Shown here: positions 24,094-25,160 of the stretch, piece by piece
How the letters are laid out: each line of letters begins with the position of its first letter
Position numbering within the stretch: position 1 is the stretch's first letter
Assembly: GCA_035267815.1 (NCBI GenBank)
Contig: DATFLK010000154.1
Location: 1 to 25,160 of the forward strand
Source: DATFLK01 sp035267815
Lineage (GTDB): Bacteria; Pseudomonadota; Zetaproteobacteria; Mariprofundales; Mariprofundaceae
Direction of reading: 5' to 3'
DNA: 25,160 nucleotides
Notes under the pieces: generated by a model
Told to the model about the DNA's origin: nothing
Database searches by the model: none
The model's input: the letters and a program-made list of their open reading frames with translations, nothing else
Translations under genes and position numbers: made by a program

Positions 24094-25160
24094 ACACCCC
24101 CCTCTTCAGGCGGCGCTTTGGCCTGACACGACTGCGCAATTTCATCACCCGCCTGTTCACCACCTTCCGCGGACGTCTGGCCCTACTCTATATCAGCGTT
24201 GAACTCTCCGTTCTGCTGTTCGCCGGCATCCTCCTCTATGTGGTGCTCTCCCGACAGATCTACGCCTCGGTCGACAACAACCTCAAGCAACAGGGCGATG
24301 CCGTCATTCAGGAGATGGAGTCCTCGCGCTTCTATTTCTGGTCCCAGCAACTGGCCAACTTTTCCGGCCACTTCATCGGTTCGGTGCAACTGGTCGGCGC
24401 CAACGGCGTGCTCCTGTTCGCCTCGGACAAGGCCCTGATCGGCCGGGGCGGCGGCGAGGTGACCGAAATCCTCCGGCTGGCCATGGAAGGTCATACCGCC
24501 TTTGCCTCGACCCGTTCGCTGCTGCGCAAGGACAACATGCGCGTGCTGGCCATGCCAGTCTATCGCGGCGGACGCATCGTCGCCGCACTGATATTGGGAC
24601 GCAGTACCGGGGAGATTCACTCCTTCTTCGAGCTGATGTATCTGGCCGGCGGCATGCTCGGCCTGCTGTCGATGCTGATCAGCGCCTATGCTGGTTTCGT
24701 CATGTCCAGACGTGCGCTGAAGCCCCTCGACGAAATCATCGCCGCCGCGCGGCGGGCCGCCTCCGGTGACCTCTCCCAGCGTCTCAAATCCTTCTCCCAA
24801 GACAGGGAGATCGGCGTGCTGATTCGCGCGCTCAACAAGATGTTCGGCGATCTCGAATCGAGCTTCAAGGCGCAGAAGCGGTTCACCGCCGACGCCTCTC
24901 ACGAACTGCGCCTTCCTCTGACGGTCATGAAGGGGGAGATCGAGGTCACCCTTCGCCGCGAACGCAATATCGAAGAGTATGAACAGGTGCTGCAGCAGCA
25001 GTTGGGCACCATCGAACGGATGCAACGCATCGTCGACGGCCTGCTGACCCTGGCGCGAGCCGATGCCGGCCTGCTGGAGCTGATGCATCAGGAGGTGGAT
25101 CTGAGCCTGCTGCTGCAGGAGGCGGGACAGGAGCATCTGGGCCTGTTCCACAGCAAGGAT
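24090..25160 (+). CDS. sensor histidine kinase (CusS-like), 3' end outside window
   Basis: 357 codons from GTG 24090 to the window edge, without a stop. The start overlaps the regulator's stop in a GTGA. TM1 is about 29-53, a periplasmic loop runs from 54 to about 178 with a small sensor fold (SFSGHFIGSVQLVGANGVLL region and AMPVYRGGRIVAALILGRST), TM2 about 181-204, HAMP about 205-258. HisKA begins KRFTADASHELRLPLTVMKG with His271; the ATPase domain is cut off by the window end. The pattern FTADASHELR...EIEVTLRRER...GLLTLARADAG is that of heavy-metal sensor kinases. At His+4 the usual Thr of HELRTPL is Leu275, a position important for phosphatase activity in EnvZ-type kinases. Not listed as a separate pseudogene because the frame is intact. 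Confidence 0.9.
   Translation, partial: MNTPLFRRRFGLTRLRNFITRLFTTFRGRLALLYISVELSVLLFAGILLYVVLSRQIYASVDNNLKQQGDAVIQEMESSRFYFWSQQLANFSGHFIGSVQLVGANGVLLFASDKALIGRGGGEVTEILRLAMEGHTAFASTRSLLRKDNMRVLAMPVYRGGRIVAALILGRSTGEIHSFFELMYLAGGMLGLLSMLISAYAGFVMSRRALKPLDEIIAAARRAASGDLSQRLKSFSQDREIGVLIRALNKMFGDLESSFKAQKRFTADASHELRLPLTVMKGEIEVTLRRERNIEEYEQVLQQQLGTIERMQRIVDGLLTLARADAGLLELMHQEVDLSLLLQEAGQEHLGLFHSKD

Noticed and set aside
24090..25160. Kinase as a second gene with its own promoter
   Set aside because: The GTG start overlaps the regulator's stop, so translation coupling within one mRNA is the simpler reading.
1..25160. CRISPR arrays, tRNA or rRNA genes, insertion sequences, prophage genes
   Set aside because: No repeated spacer units, no cloverleaf-like sequence, no transposase or integrase motifs were seen on either strand.

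Overview
The window is gene-dense, GC-rich DNA from a Gram-negative bacterium, with 22 intact or window-truncated protein genes, one frameshifted gene, no RNA genes, no mobile elements, no CRISPR array and no gene-free stretch longer than about 190 bases. The organism is most likely a member of the Proteobacteria. It has Mpl (recycling of DAP-type murein peptides), exported TlpA/DsbC proteins, an outer-membrane barrel, a periplasmic c-type cytochrome, and an EF-P resembling the alphaproteobacterial type. The many c-di-GMP and hybrid-kinase genes suggest a free-living, environment-sensing species. A zetaproteobacterial origin is possible, but this is only an impression.

Layout. (1) 1-2225, minus strand: a run of four exported or envelope proteins, in transcription order a small His/Cys-rich protein, a Met-rich outer-membrane barrel, a mini cytochrome c, and a TlpA-like thioredoxin that runs off the window. 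It looks like an extracytoplasmic metal (perhaps copper) and redox module. (2) 2291-4130: a second TlpA-like protein and a DsbC-like disulfide isomerase on the plus strand, with a macrodomain gene between them on the minus strand that is broken by two one-base frameshifts. (3) 4176-6107: rph, rdgB and a family-5 uracil-DNA glycosylase, closely packed or overlapping. (4) 6114-8552, minus: a membrane-anchored lytic transglycosylase and proS. (5) 8673-12599, minus: a soluble PAS histidine kinase followed by a REC-PAS-GAF-GGDEF-EAL regulator, a likely two-component to c-di-GMP pathway; the regulator appears to start at CTG. (6) 12747-17151: mpl, a divergent carboxylesterase, two unrecognised proteins, and efp. 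(7) 17173-21133, minus: a very large hybrid kinase with a periplasmic CxxCH (haem-binding) sensor domain and degenerate REC and GGDEF modules, followed by a single-domain response regulator. (8) 21321-23323: an MFS transporter and, convergent to it, a PolB-type 3'-5' exonuclease. (9) 23410-25160: an OmpR/CusR-type regulator whose stop codon overlaps the start of a CusS-type sensor kinase that runs off the window.

Themes. Three separate signalling systems lie close together. Envelope redox and metal handling dominates the left end, and the right-end kinase is of the heavy-metal sensor type, but nothing in the sequence shows that it controls the left-end genes. Several genes with weak or no Shine-Dalgarno sequence have -10-like boxes 6-7 bases before the start codon, suggesting leaderless transcripts. 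The most unusual items are the double-frameshifted macrodomain gene, the CTG start, the haem-type hybrid kinase with two dead-looking output modules, and the Met-rich envelope module.
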